In this document: positions 15,129 to 23,270 of the stretch, piece after piece
How positions within the stretch are numbered: position 1 is the stretch's first letter
How the letters are laid out: each line of letters starts with the position of its first letter
NCBI RefSeq assembly: GCF_001586775.1
Contig: NZ_LQXS01000004.1
Span: 247,494 to 311,493 of the forward strand
Reading direction: 5' to 3'
Length of the DNA stretch: 64,000 bases
Source: Sphingobacterium populi
Lineage (GTDB): Bacteria > Bacteroidota > Bacteroidia > Sphingobacteriales > Sphingobacteriaceae
Made by a program: the position numbers and the translations under genes
The notes under the pieces: generated by a model
Database searches by the model: none
What the model was told of the DNA's origin: nothing
Seen by the model: the letters and a program-made list of their open reading frames with translations, nothing else

Positions 15129-18100
15129 TTAAAATTTTATAGTATTCTTATTTTTTGTCCAAGTGATTCTATTAATTGTAGATCGTATTTTTAAAAAATT
15201 CTTTGAGTCCAAAAAATTAATCAACTTACTGTTATGAATGTTGTTATCAACGCTTCCCTTCTTAACTAAATTATCTACTATGCGCGCATAATCATCATTA
15301 AATGAGTTGAAGCCATCAACTATATTTTGTTTTGATAGGTGATTCCAATATTTCATTATCAATTCTATTCTTAGATATATAAATCCGACCTTATACTTAA
15401 TAATTTCAAAAACTTGATCTACCCTATGCTCATTGGTTTCTGCATTTATAAGCATAGTTATAATTTTATTCATTAATTTAGAGCCTTGGATATTGTACGT
15501 CTCGAAGTAGTCAATAAAGAATGTTTGTTTAAAATTATTTGGTATAGTTGATTCTAAAATTTTAAACACCAAATTTTCATCATTGATTTTCTCAAAAAGT
15601 GAATCTAACTTACCTTGAATGATTATTTTTTTATGATTTTTTTCTAGATAGAAAATTAATAACTCGTCTTTTTTCCTTAATAGATTTTCAATATTTTCTA
15701 TACTATAAGGTATGAGGTTTTTGCGGATTAATAACTTTAATTTATCGACATCTTCAATTTTTGAGTGATCTATTATTTGACTCAATTGTAATGACTTTAT
15801 AGTGCGGTTCGTTAAAAATTTTTGATATGATGCTATATTCAACTCATTTGAATTTAATATTATGTTCAAAATTTCATTTTTATTTTCATCTTTTGATTTA
15901 ATTAATTCTATAGTTAAATCTTTGATGCTCTCCATGTTTTGATTAATAAACTCACATGATAAATCTTCAAAAGATTCGCTATTAAAGTATAGGTAGTATA
16001 ATTGTTTTAATGTTGGAATTACTTTGTTTGCCAAAATTATTTTTTCAGCTTTACTAATTGAGCTAATGAGGTTTATATCCGAAATCCTTATTTCTGACTG
16101 CGCTAGTATTTCATCAATATTATTTTCAGTACTATTAATAAGTTCAATAAAATTGTGCTCATTATTGAACATCTGTTTACTATCTAATTTTGTGAAAACC
16201 TCACATATATATGTGTCAATATATTTGGTTATATGATTGAAGATTTGTTGATCATTCTGCTTTATAAATTCATAATTTGAGTTATGAAATTCATATTCAT
16301 CGATTCTATGACCTAAAAAACCTCTAATATTATTTATATTTATTTCATATGCAGATATGGTTTTTATAGTCTCTAAAAATGTTGGTGAAAAAGATTCATC
16401 AACATTTTTTAATTTAAATTCAACTACCTCATGTAAAATTTCTAATTGACTTTTATTTATAGCACTTTCTTTAAATATTGTGTCGCTATTGAATTCATTA
16501 TTAAAGACGTCGGAAGAGGTCAATTTTTCGAATGTTTCTCTTCTACATGAGTTTAAAACAGTTTGCTTAATTGATTTCAAATTTTTATTTCGAATAATTT
16601 CTTCATACAAATTTGTGTTATTGTAGAGTAAGTAGTTCAGAAATAATCCAACTTCATTTTCTTGATTTTCAAGATAGTTATAAACAAAAGGTGATGTTTT
16701 TTTCCATTGCTTGTCGTCGAATACACTTGCCATTAGATTTAATTGCCTTGAGTATAATTTTTCATTAGAAAGCAAGTAATTAATAATGCTAGCATTCAAT
16801 ATATATATTGAACCAAAATGTTCTAAATCTATTTCTGCTATTAAATCCTTGGGATCATTTAGTGACAAAAACTGATTTGTATCGGAATGTGTTAATAGAC
16901 TAATCCTAAATTCATTATCATTGTTAACATTATAATTGGTTAAATATTCTCTATAAAATTCATTAATCAACCCTTCTCTCAATAAATATATACACAGGTT
17001 AATTTCGTCACTTGTGTACTTAGGCTCATTATCTTTTGTTGTTTCGTCTATTTTTATGTGTATTAGATGTGTACAGTCCAGTTGTTGTGTTTTTAAAAGT
17101 TCGGAAAATGTCCGTGTACGAATTTTGTTAATTTCCGCGTTCAATTCGTTCATCTCTAATGTTAAATCAGAAATTACTTTTTGAGAGTTTTCATTCAATA
17201 TTTTCTTAGCTAATTCGTAGTCCTGAATTATTTCGTTACTAATTTTAACCACAGGAAAGGAATTGCCAAGAATATTGCCTTCTGAAAGTAGATATAGAAA
17301 AGTTTCTGAAATAATTTCGTCTGTTTTTATTGGCTGCTTATTTTTTCTGTTTACAAAATTTTGTTGTAAAGCAATGCCATTTTCAAGAAAGTGTTCGAAG
17401 AGAATAGATTGTCTATATTCTTTTAAAGAATAGAAACCTTTAAGTTTAAAATCTTCTATGTCTTTTTGTTTCTTATTAAGACTTTCTTCATAGTTTTCAA
17501 CTAACGAATCAATTATTGTGCTTTTTAATGATAATATGAAGTTGAGTAGACCAGTTCTTTTGGCTAATAGGTTGAAATCACCAGGATTTAAATTTTTATA
17601 AAAAGCTAGTGCGAAAATTTTATTTTCCTTATCAGACACAGAATTAGAAATTCCATTCTTTAGAATTAGAAATTCGTTAATTATATTTTTAATTAATCGT
17701 GTGTCTGTAAGAAATGGAGAAATACTATTGATAGTTTTTTTACTAAGGTTAAGTTTTAAATTTTCATTCCACTCAACTAGCCTTTGTCTAGAATTGTTTA
17801 TGTTGGAATATGGTTTTACAGGTATAATCAATTCAAAGAATTTGACTCTCTCCTCTGGCTTGAAGATATCTTCTCTTATGGCATATAGAAATATTACAAA
17901 ATTATTTTTCCTATCTGGTGTGCTATTAATAATAAAATTAAGATTTCTTAAAATGTCAAAAATTTCAGTTTGATTAAGCCTATCTAAATCCTCGAATATT
18001 ACTAGATCATAATTGTTGTTATTGAAGAAGTAAGTTATTTCATTTAGGTTGCGATTTAATATGGAGTTGTTTGTGTCCTTAATCTCTAACTGATGTCCCT

Positions 18101-18731
18101 GAAAACCAATTTTGCTAATAGATCTTTTCTTCAAGAAAATGATTAAATGATATATTATGATTATGGATCCTAATGTTGCTATAGTTATTGATGTAAAATA
18201 TATATAAGGTATAAATTTTTCTTGGATCGTGTTTGAAATACTTTCAATAACAAAAGTTTTTTTGACCTCAGTGATAATGAAAATGCTAATTAGATATATT
18301 AAAAACAGGGTGGAAATGAAAAGTATATACCATTTATTAATAGGTTTAAAATTCTTAAAATCTTGCGCAAGCGTTTCAAAACTATTTTGATAGAATATTT
18401 GATTTAATATTTCCTGTTCAATCTGGTTAATCTCAGGTGTACCATTAAAATTTGAGATTGAAATTCGTAGTGGAATTAAATTTGGTCTGTTTTTTAAATA
18501 TGTGTCGATTATAGTGGATTTTCCTGCTCCGTAAATACCGGAAAGTGCGATATTTTTAATTTTATTTTTCTGTTTAGATACTATTGCTTGGTCAAGAAAT
18601 TTCTGATAGAAATCGATATTTTCGGCATTATCAATAGCGGATAAGGGAAACAGCTTGTCTTCTTCAATAATTTTATCTTCTTGTTTTCCTGATTTCAGAT
18701 TTTTTAATAAGCGATTAATGAAATCCATCAT
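15129..18731 (-). CDS. Large membrane P-loop NTPase of the YobI / KAP type
   Basis: 1200 residues. Walker A GIYGAGKST (65-73) follows the N-terminal sequence FPLSAIDNAENIDFYQKFLD typical of YobI-like P-loop NTPases. Two transmembrane helices (about 133-153 and 176-200) interrupt the domain, as in KAP NTPases, and Walker B LVIFEDLDR is at 243-251. About 850 residues of helical, repeat-like sequence follow, with no recognised effector domain. KAP- and STAND-related NTPases on mobile elements are often anti-phage sensors; that role here is inference. It is a single-gene unit, extremely AT-rich, next to the right end of the element, without a partner gene nearer than the integrase. Confidence 0.8.
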   Translation of the reverse strand: MMDFINRLLKNLKSGKQEDKIIEEDKLFPLSAIDNAENIDFYQKFLDQAIVSKQKNKIKNIALSGIYGAGKSTIIDTYLKNRPNLIPLRISISNFNGTPEINQIEQEILNQIFYQNSFETLAQDFKNFKPINKWYILFISTLFLIYLISIFIITEVKKTFVIESISNTIQEKFIPYIYFTSITIATLGSIIIIYHLIIFLKKRSISKIGFQGHQLEIKDTNNSILNRNLNEITYFFNNNNYDLVIFEDLDRLNQTEIFDILRNLNFIINSTPDRKNNFVIFLYAIREDIFKPEERVKFFELIIPVKPYSNINNSRQRLVEWNENLKLNLSKKTINSISPFLTDTRLIKNIINEFLILKNGISNSVSDKENKIFALAFYKNLNPGDFNLLAKRTGLLNFILSLKSTIIDSLVENYEESLNKKQKDIEDFKLKGFYSLKEYRQSILFEHFLENGIALQQNFVNRKNKQPIKTDEIISETFLYLLSEGNILGNSFPVVKISNEIIQDYELAKKILNENSQKVISDLTLEMNELNAEINKIRTRTFSELLKTQQLDCTHLIHIKIDETTKDNEPKYTSDEINLCIYLLREGLINEFYREYLTNYNVNNDNEFRISLLTHSDTNQFLSLNDPKDLIAEIDLEHFGSIYILNASIINYLLSNEKLYSRQLNLMASVFDDKQWKKTSPFVYNYLENQENEVGLFLNYLLYNNTNLYEEIIRNKNLKSIKQTVLNSCRRETFEKLTSSDVFNNEFNSDTIFKESAINKSQLEILHEVVEFKLKNVDESFSPTFLETIKTISAYEININNIRGFLGHRIDEYEFHNSNYEFIKQNDQQIFNHITKYIDTYICEVFTKLDSKQMFNNEHNFIELINSTENNIDEILAQSEIRISDINLISSISKAEKIILANKVIPTLKQLYYLYFNSESFEDLSCEFINQNMESIKDLTIELIKSKDENKNEILNIILNSNELNIASYQKFLTNRTIKSLQLSQIIDHSKIEDVDKLKLLIRKNLIPYSIENIENLLRKKDELLIFYLEKNHKKIIIQGKLDSLFEKINDENLVFKILESTIPNNFKQTFFIDYFETYNIQGSKLMNKIITMLINAETNEHRVDQVFEIIKYKVGFIYLRIELIMKYWNHLSKQNIVDGFNSFNDDYARIVDNLVKKGSVDNNIHNSKLINFLDSKNFLKIRSTINRITWTKNKNTIKF

Positions 18732-18759
18732 AATTGGTTAGAGTTTTAGATGTTTAAAT

Positions 18760-18782
18760 TTACATACAAAATCTCATACAAA
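18760..18782 (+). repeat. Right-end integrase arm-type sites
   Basis: TCTCATACAAA at 18772-18782 is preceded exactly 12 bp upstream by the variant TTACATACAAA (18760-18770). This mirrors the 12-bp period of the left-end pair. Confidence 0.6.
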
Positions 18783-18905
18783 CTTTTCTTTTATCACCGA
18801 GTGCTGACGGGTGTTCAATTGGAAATCTTAAAATTTTATGCTTTAATAAAATTTTTGCATTTCCTAATACTCTACTGCTAGCAAAAAACCATTATAGCAA
18901 AGTGA

Positions 18906-18931
18906 ATTCTGCTCGGGGCTACAAATTTTTC
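18906..18931 (+). repeat. attR: right copy of the 26-bp direct repeat
   Basis: Identical to 8034-8059. Upstream of it there is no remainder of a tRNA, so it is the displaced 3' fragment that the insertion replaced at the left end. Confidence 0.88.
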
Positions 18932-19120
18932 CAAACTGATTACTTCTCTTTATTGGACTCGCCACTGTAGTGAATCTTTGGGTGAATAGGTACGTATAAG
19001 AGCTACGTGCAGCTAGATTTGTGTAACTAATGTGCTTAGTTTGCTAGTTTAAACACATTTTAAGCTATTTTCGAAGAATCATTTTATATGATAACTTCAG
19101 TCTTACTGATTATGAAAGCC

Positions 19121-19657
19121 ATGAAATACAATATATCAGCCTTAAAGCTGACTTTGAATGTTTGTAGTGTATTGCTATGCCTAATAGCATCTTGTAGTAC
19201 AAATAACCCAGAGATTATACCAGAACCGCCCGAGCCATTTCCAATTGTTTATAACCAATGTGCAAATGATGACGATATCTATAAACTTCTTTTTGACACC
19301 TTGGTGCTGAACAGCAAGCGCGAAATGTACAACGCGAGCGGTACGGAAATAAAGTATAAGTTAGATAACGCTATGCCACTCGGTGTCTGTGAAAAAACAG
19401 CATTGCTATATGGGTCTGCGCAATACAGCCCACTATCTGCTATTGTGCAAACAGAAGAAAACATCTCCCGACCTACCAATTGGAATTCAAGAGGTTATTT
19501 TCGCGACATTATTTTGGAAGAAGATATTGATCGCATCTTGACTCTTCCGGCGGGCAAAGAAATTACTTTTCAGCTCTCTTTATTAAATCACAGCCAAGAT
19601 ACGATTCAAACGTCACCGATTGTTCTGATTTATAGACCATTTTATCCAGATAAATAA
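19121..19657 (+). CDS. Uncharacterised lipoprotein
   Basis: The start at 19121 (MKYNISALK) gives a lipoprotein signal ending in lipobox LIASC; upstream ATGs at 19088 and 19112 are in frame but less likely. The mature protein of about 155 residues begins with a proline-rich linker (IIPEPPEPFPIVYNQC) and then a beta-rich domain with paired cysteines. I do not recognise the family. It converges on the tagaturonate reductase gene, 4 bp apart. Probably surface or periplasmic, attached to a membrane. It is the first gene of the chromosome right of the element. Confidence 0.65.
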   Translation: MKYNISALKLTLNVCSVLLCLIASCSTNNPEIIPEPPEPFPIVYNQCANDDDIYKLLFDTLVLNSKREMYNASGTEIKYKLDNAMPLGVCEKTALLYGSAQYSPLSAIVQTEENISRPTNWNSRGYFRDIILEEDIDRILTLPAGKEITFQLSLLNHSQDTIQTSPIVLIYRPFYPDK

Positions 19658-19661
19658 TGAT

Positions 19662-21062
19662 CTATCGGCAAAAGCGCTGATAGCCATCTTGCAGGCCAAC
19701 CGTGCCGATCAGCATCAGTGCATGAGCCAATGGCGTTAAAAAATTATTTTGCTCGAGGCGGCGCCCGGAGAAATCATGCTCCAAAATAAAACAGGAAACA
19801 ATATCCTCATAATTCTTTTCCGAATTTGTAGAACCAGAGTCTGCTACGCTATTCTCATTCTGTGTACTCAGATGTATTAATGCGGCTAAAGCAAAAAGAA
19901 GATGCTTGGGATACGCGGTATGTATCTCTATGTAGTCGATGATCGTAGGCAATAATCGGGTCTTGAATTTCAAGATCGTATTTTGCGCGATATCTGCAAG
20001 ATAATGCCGAAGGAAAGGATTTTTAAAACGGTCAATCACTTCATCGGTATATTGCTGAAGAGCCTCTTTTGGAAGCGCTATTGTAGGTAGAATCTCTCTT
20101 TCAATGGCGTGCGTGATAAAATGCCGCGTAAAAGAATCTTCCATACACTGCCCAACTGTTTCGAGATCTCGCAATCGTCCTATCTGTGCCATCAATGTAT
20201 GTGCCCCATTGAGGATACGTACTTTGCGAATGCGATAGGGAGAGAGGTCATCTACTAAAGCAATCTGATCTCCGAACTGGCGAAACGGAAAATGAGTGGC
20301 AAGTGATGCATCGCCTTCAATACCCCAGAAAAGGTACGGCTCACAGATCGTGATCAGCTTATCGCTATAGTCCAGTTTTGCGCGATATTGCATTTCATTT
20401 TCTTTGGGATAGCCCGATACAATGCGATCTACCAACGTATTGTAGAACTTTGAATGTTGTGCCACCCAACTATGGAAATCTTCACCTAAGTGCCATAGTG
20501 TGGCATATTGCAGTACAAGGTCACGCAACACCGTCCCGTTGTTTTCTATTAATTCGCACGGAAGAATATACAAGCCTTTGTCAGTGGCACCATTACACCA
20601 GATATATCTTTTATGCAACAAAGCGGTCAGCTTTGCGGCAAAACATTGATGCGGAGTATTGTCCAAAGCGCTGTCTGCTGGGTCAAAATAAATACCTGCT
20701 TCTGTGGTATTCGAAACAATTAACTTTAAGGCAGGTTCGGTCGCAAGATTGAGGTATTCAGTATAATCATCATACGGGTTTACCACCGTGCTGATAGCGC
20801 TTATTACGCGCTGATCGCTAAAAACTTCCCCATCTTTGATTCCTTCTGTGAATAAGGTAAAAATACCATCTTGCTGCTGCAAATCTAGCATGCTCAAGCC
20901 AGGGCGATTCTTCACGACGGCGATCCCCGCTTGGTATCCGTCGTCGTTCAATGCATCGATGATATAATCTGCAAATCCACGCAGAAAATTGCCTGAACCA
21001 AACTGTACAACTTTGATAGGCAACTTGGCCTTATTTACGACTTGGCGAGAGAGGTCTTGCAT
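19662..21062 (-). CDS. uxaB: Tagaturonate reductase (altronate oxidoreductase)
   Basis: 466 residues of the mannitol-dehydrogenase superfamily: N-terminal NAD-binding segment VVQFGSGNFLRGF (about 18-30), the strand GIAVVKNRPG, the helical domain motif RIRKVRILNGAHT (about 275) with the conserved Lys/Asn/His active-site pattern. UxaB reduces D-tagaturonate to D-altronate with NADH in hexuronate catabolism. Here it is 12 bp downstream of a zinc alcohol dehydrogenase rather than beside uxaA/uxaC. That suggests its tagaturonate comes from L-galactonate oxidation; this is inference from gene order. Confidence 0.87.
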   Translation of the reverse strand: MQDLSRQVVNKAKLPIKVVQFGSGNFLRGFADYIIDALNDDGYQAGIAVVKNRPGLSMLDLQQQDGIFTLFTEGIKDGEVFSDQRVISAISTVVNPYDDYTEYLNLATEPALKLIVSNTTEAGIYFDPADSALDNTPHQCFAAKLTALLHKRYIWCNGATDKGLYILPCELIENNGTVLRDLVLQYATLWHLGEDFHSWVAQHSKFYNTLVDRIVSGYPKENEMQYRAKLDYSDKLITICEPYLFWGIEGDASLATHFPFRQFGDQIALVDDLSPYRIRKVRILNGAHTLMAQIGRLRDLETVGQCMEDSFTRHFITHAIEREILPTIALPKEALQQYTDEVIDRFKNPFLRHYLADIAQNTILKFKTRLLPTIIDYIEIHTAYPKHLLFALAALIHLSTQNENSVADSGSTNSEKNYEDIVSCFILEHDFSGRRLEQNNFLTPLAHALMLIGTVGLQDGYQRFCR

Positions 21063-21074
21063 GTTTTTTTTTCT

Positions 21075-22100
21075 TTAATTATTACGATCAAATTCTATCA
21101 CAGCCTTGAGTACATCGGTGTCGGCACGCAGAAGAGACTCAAAATCGGAAGTTACGGTTTCAAATGGTAGGTAATGGGTGATATAATTCTGCACATTAAC
21201 TTTATCCTCTTTTAGACAGGTTATTACATAATTGAAATCCTGCAATGTGGCATTGCGACTGCTCATCAATGTAGCCTCGCGCTTATGGAATTCAGGATGG
21301 CTGAAAGTCAAATTATTTTTCTGAATACCAACCATTACATATCGACCTCCATGTGCGATATATGCGAATGCATCTTGCAGTACGCTGTGGTTCCCTGTCG
21401 CATCGATGACTACTGTTGGCATATTTCCATTGGTGATGTTCTTAAGTGCCGCCATCACATCTTCCTCCTTCGGGTTGATAATGGCATCGACTTGTAGGTT
21501 ATCTTTGGCGTATTTAAGTCTTTTGGTATTGGTATCCATTGCAATTACCTTTTGTGCGCCGGCAATTTGGGCGAAATTAAGTAATCCTGCACCGATCGGT
21601 CCAACGCCAATAATTAGTACCGTATCTTGATTCGTGACATGGGCTCGCTTAATGGCATGAGCAGCAATAGCCAAAGGTTCAACCAATACCAATTTGTCCA
21701 AAGGAAGGCCTTTGCCTTCGACGATATATTCGTCTTTTATCGCAATGTATTCACAATATCCGCCATCGATATGTACGCCAAATACACGAATGTTCGCACA
21801 ACAATTCGTACGACCATGCAAGCACGCGATGCATTCACCACAATGAAAGTATGGAATCACAGTGACATGATCGCCAGCGACTACATTGGCTTTTGATCCG
21901 CGTACATATTCTGCGGATAGCTCATGCCCTAAAATTCGAGGATAGTCAAAAAAAGGCTGCGTGCCTTCATACGCATGAATATCGGTACCGCAGATGCCCG
22001 CTAGTTTTATTTTTAGCAAGGATTCGCCCTTTTCAAGTGGAGGTATAGTTTGCTCAGATATCGACAGTTTATAAGGTTTTTCGCAGATTAGGTATTTCAT
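21075..22100 (-). CDS. Zinc-dependent alcohol dehydrogenase, candidate L-galactonate 5-dehydrogenase
   Basis: 341 residues from the ATG at 22100 (an ATG 6 codons earlier is less likely). Medium-chain dehydrogenase features: catalytic zinc site GICGTDIHAYEG (about 40) and GHELSAEY, the structural-zinc cysteines in CGECIACLHGRTNCC, and the Rossmann glycines VGPIGAGLLNFA. Specificity within the sorbitol/threonine dehydrogenase group cannot be read directly. Pairing with tagaturonate reductase fits the LgoD-type reaction L-galactonate to D-tagaturonate. The operon is divergent from an AraC regulator 190 bp away, which probably controls it. Confidence 0.8.
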   Translation of the reverse strand: MKYLICEKPYKLSISEQTIPPLEKGESLLKIKLAGICGTDIHAYEGTQPFFDYPRILGHELSAEYVRGSKANVVAGDHVTVIPYFHCGECIACLHGRTNCCANIRVFGVHIDGGYCEYIAIKDEYIVEGKGLPLDKLVLVEPLAIAAHAIKRAHVTNQDTVLIIGVGPIGAGLLNFAQIAGAQKVIAMDTNTKRLKYAKDNLQVDAIINPKEEDVMAALKNITNGNMPTVVIDATGNHSVLQDAFAYIAHGGRYVMVGIQKNNLTFSHPEFHKREATLMSSRNATLQDFNYVITCLKEDKVNVQNYITHYLPFETVTSDFESLLRADTDVLKAVIEFDRNN

Positions 22101-22262
22101 GATTAAAAAATTGAGCACACTGATTAGTTATTGCTATACATAGGTAAGATAGCTGACACAAAATAATGGCAATCCTTAGCGATAAAATTTCACGAAATTG
22201 TCCTATTATTAAATGATATTATCATTTATGCCTATGTCTATTCTTATTATGGGCGAATAAAT

Positions 22263-22270
22263 TATTTTTG
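22263..22270 (+). promoter_or_regulatory. -7 promoter element of the AraC-type regulator
   Basis: TATTTTTG matches TAnnTTTG and lies 19 bp upstream of the ATG at 22290. No clear TTTG -33 box is present, consistent with a weak or activated promoter. Confidence 0.35.
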
Positions 22271-22289
22271 GTAAAATGCTATAAACCTA

Positions 22290-23153
22290 ATGAAGCCATT
22301 TCTTTTAAAATTAGCGTCTACTCCTGAGCGTTCCTTTAGTGTTAGGATCGATAAGACACCAGATGTAAATAACATATGGCATTACCACGCGGAATTAGAA
22401 TTAATTTACGTAAAAAAGGGCAGTGGAACGCAATTCATTGGCGACGATGTGCGACCATTCAAAGCTGGTAACGTCATTTTGGTAGGAAGTAATCTACCCC
22501 ATTATTGGCAGTATGCTGAGCAGTATTTTAAGGATATTGATAACCAACCATTAGAAGTTTACGTAGTACATTTTAATAATATCTGGGGGGAGGATTTTTT
22601 GGCATTGCCCGAAAACAGAGCGCTGCAACAGATCATTGATAAAGCAAAACGAGGAATACAAATTGAAACGGCCAGCGACGAGCGCATTACTAGCGTTATA
22701 GAAGCTATTGCGCAAGGATCCGATAGTCGTAAGATTTTCAATTTGATGGACGCGCTGCTGCTAATTTCCGAAAGTAGCGATCAACAGATCCTTGCCTCTG
22801 AGGGATTCAATAATCAATTGGTAAAATCTGAAATGGATCGCATGCAAGCCATTTTTAATTTTACCTTAAACCATTATCACAGTCGGGTAAACTTAGATGA
22901 TATTTCTGAGGTCGCTAAAATGAGTCGAGGTGCTTTCTGTAAGTTTTTTAAAGCAAAGACTGGTAAGACCTATTCTAGATTTATCAATGAAATACGTATT
23001 GGTAACGCCTGTCGACTACTTATTGAAGGGCATTTAAGCGTTAAAGAGATCTGTTATGAGGTTGGCTTCAACAATTTTGTGAGTTTTCATTTATTTTTCA
23101 AAAACATAAAAGGCAAAACACCTGTGCAATACCAAAAAGCGTATCTGCAATAA
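22290..23153 (+). CDS. AraC-family transcriptional regulator
   Basis: 287 residues: N-terminal cupin sugar-sensing domain (WHYHAELELIYVKKGSGTQF, then GNVILVGSNLPHYW) and a C-terminal double HTH (about 185-285) with AKMSRGAFCKFFKAKTGKTY and the signature IGNACRLLIEG...ICYEVGFNNFVSFHLFFK. It lies between the divergent dehydrogenase operon and the GH95-SusCD genes, so it is the likely inducer-responsive activator of this glycan locus. Typical length for the Bacteroidota YesN/cupin subgroup. Confidence 0.9.
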   Translation: MKPFLLKLASTPERSFSVRIDKTPDVNNIWHYHAELELIYVKKGSGTQFIGDDVRPFKAGNVILVGSNLPHYWQYAEQYFKDIDNQPLEVYVVHFNNIWGEDFLALPENRALQQIIDKAKRGIQIETASDERITSVIEAIAQGSDSRKIFNLMDALLLISESSDQQILASEGFNNQLVKSEMDRMQAIFNFTLNHYHSRVNLDDISEVAKMSRGAFCKFFKAKTGKTYSRFINEIRIGNACRLLIEGHLSVKEICYEVGFNNFVSFHLFFKNIKGKTPVQYQKAYLQ

Positions 23154-23270
23154 TTATCCATCTACCAACCGATTCCACTAATCATTAAAAACCTTGTCCG
23201 GCGTTCTGCAAGATCTACGGAAACTATCCACATCTGAAATATGAGATATACCTACCATTCAACAGCCAAT

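Larger units (their letters stand above)
8034..18931. mobile_element. Integrative element in tRNA-Arg(CCU), about 10.9 kb
   Basis: Bounded by a 26-bp perfect direct repeat taken from the tRNA 3' end (8034-8059 and 18906-18931). Between them are a tyrosine recombinase, an excisionase-like HTH protein, a possible Rep protein and accessory genes, most of them markedly AT-rich compared with the flanking chromosome. Pairs of TCTCATACA-like sites 12 bp apart lie just inside both ends, and one more lies upstream of the integrase gene, as expected for integrase arm sites. No relaxase, coupling protein or type IV secretion genes are visible, so it is not self-conjugative. It could be a mobilisable or satellite-like island. 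Confidence 0.88.
18732..19120. other. Right end of the element and flanking non-coding DNA
   Basis: Between the NTPase start and the lipoprotein gene. Contains the right-end arm sites, attR and then about 190 bp of chromosomal or remnant sequence with no gene. A 13-bp word TTTTCGAAGAATC at 19068-19080 repeats the sequence directly after attL (8055-8067). Confidence 0.55.
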
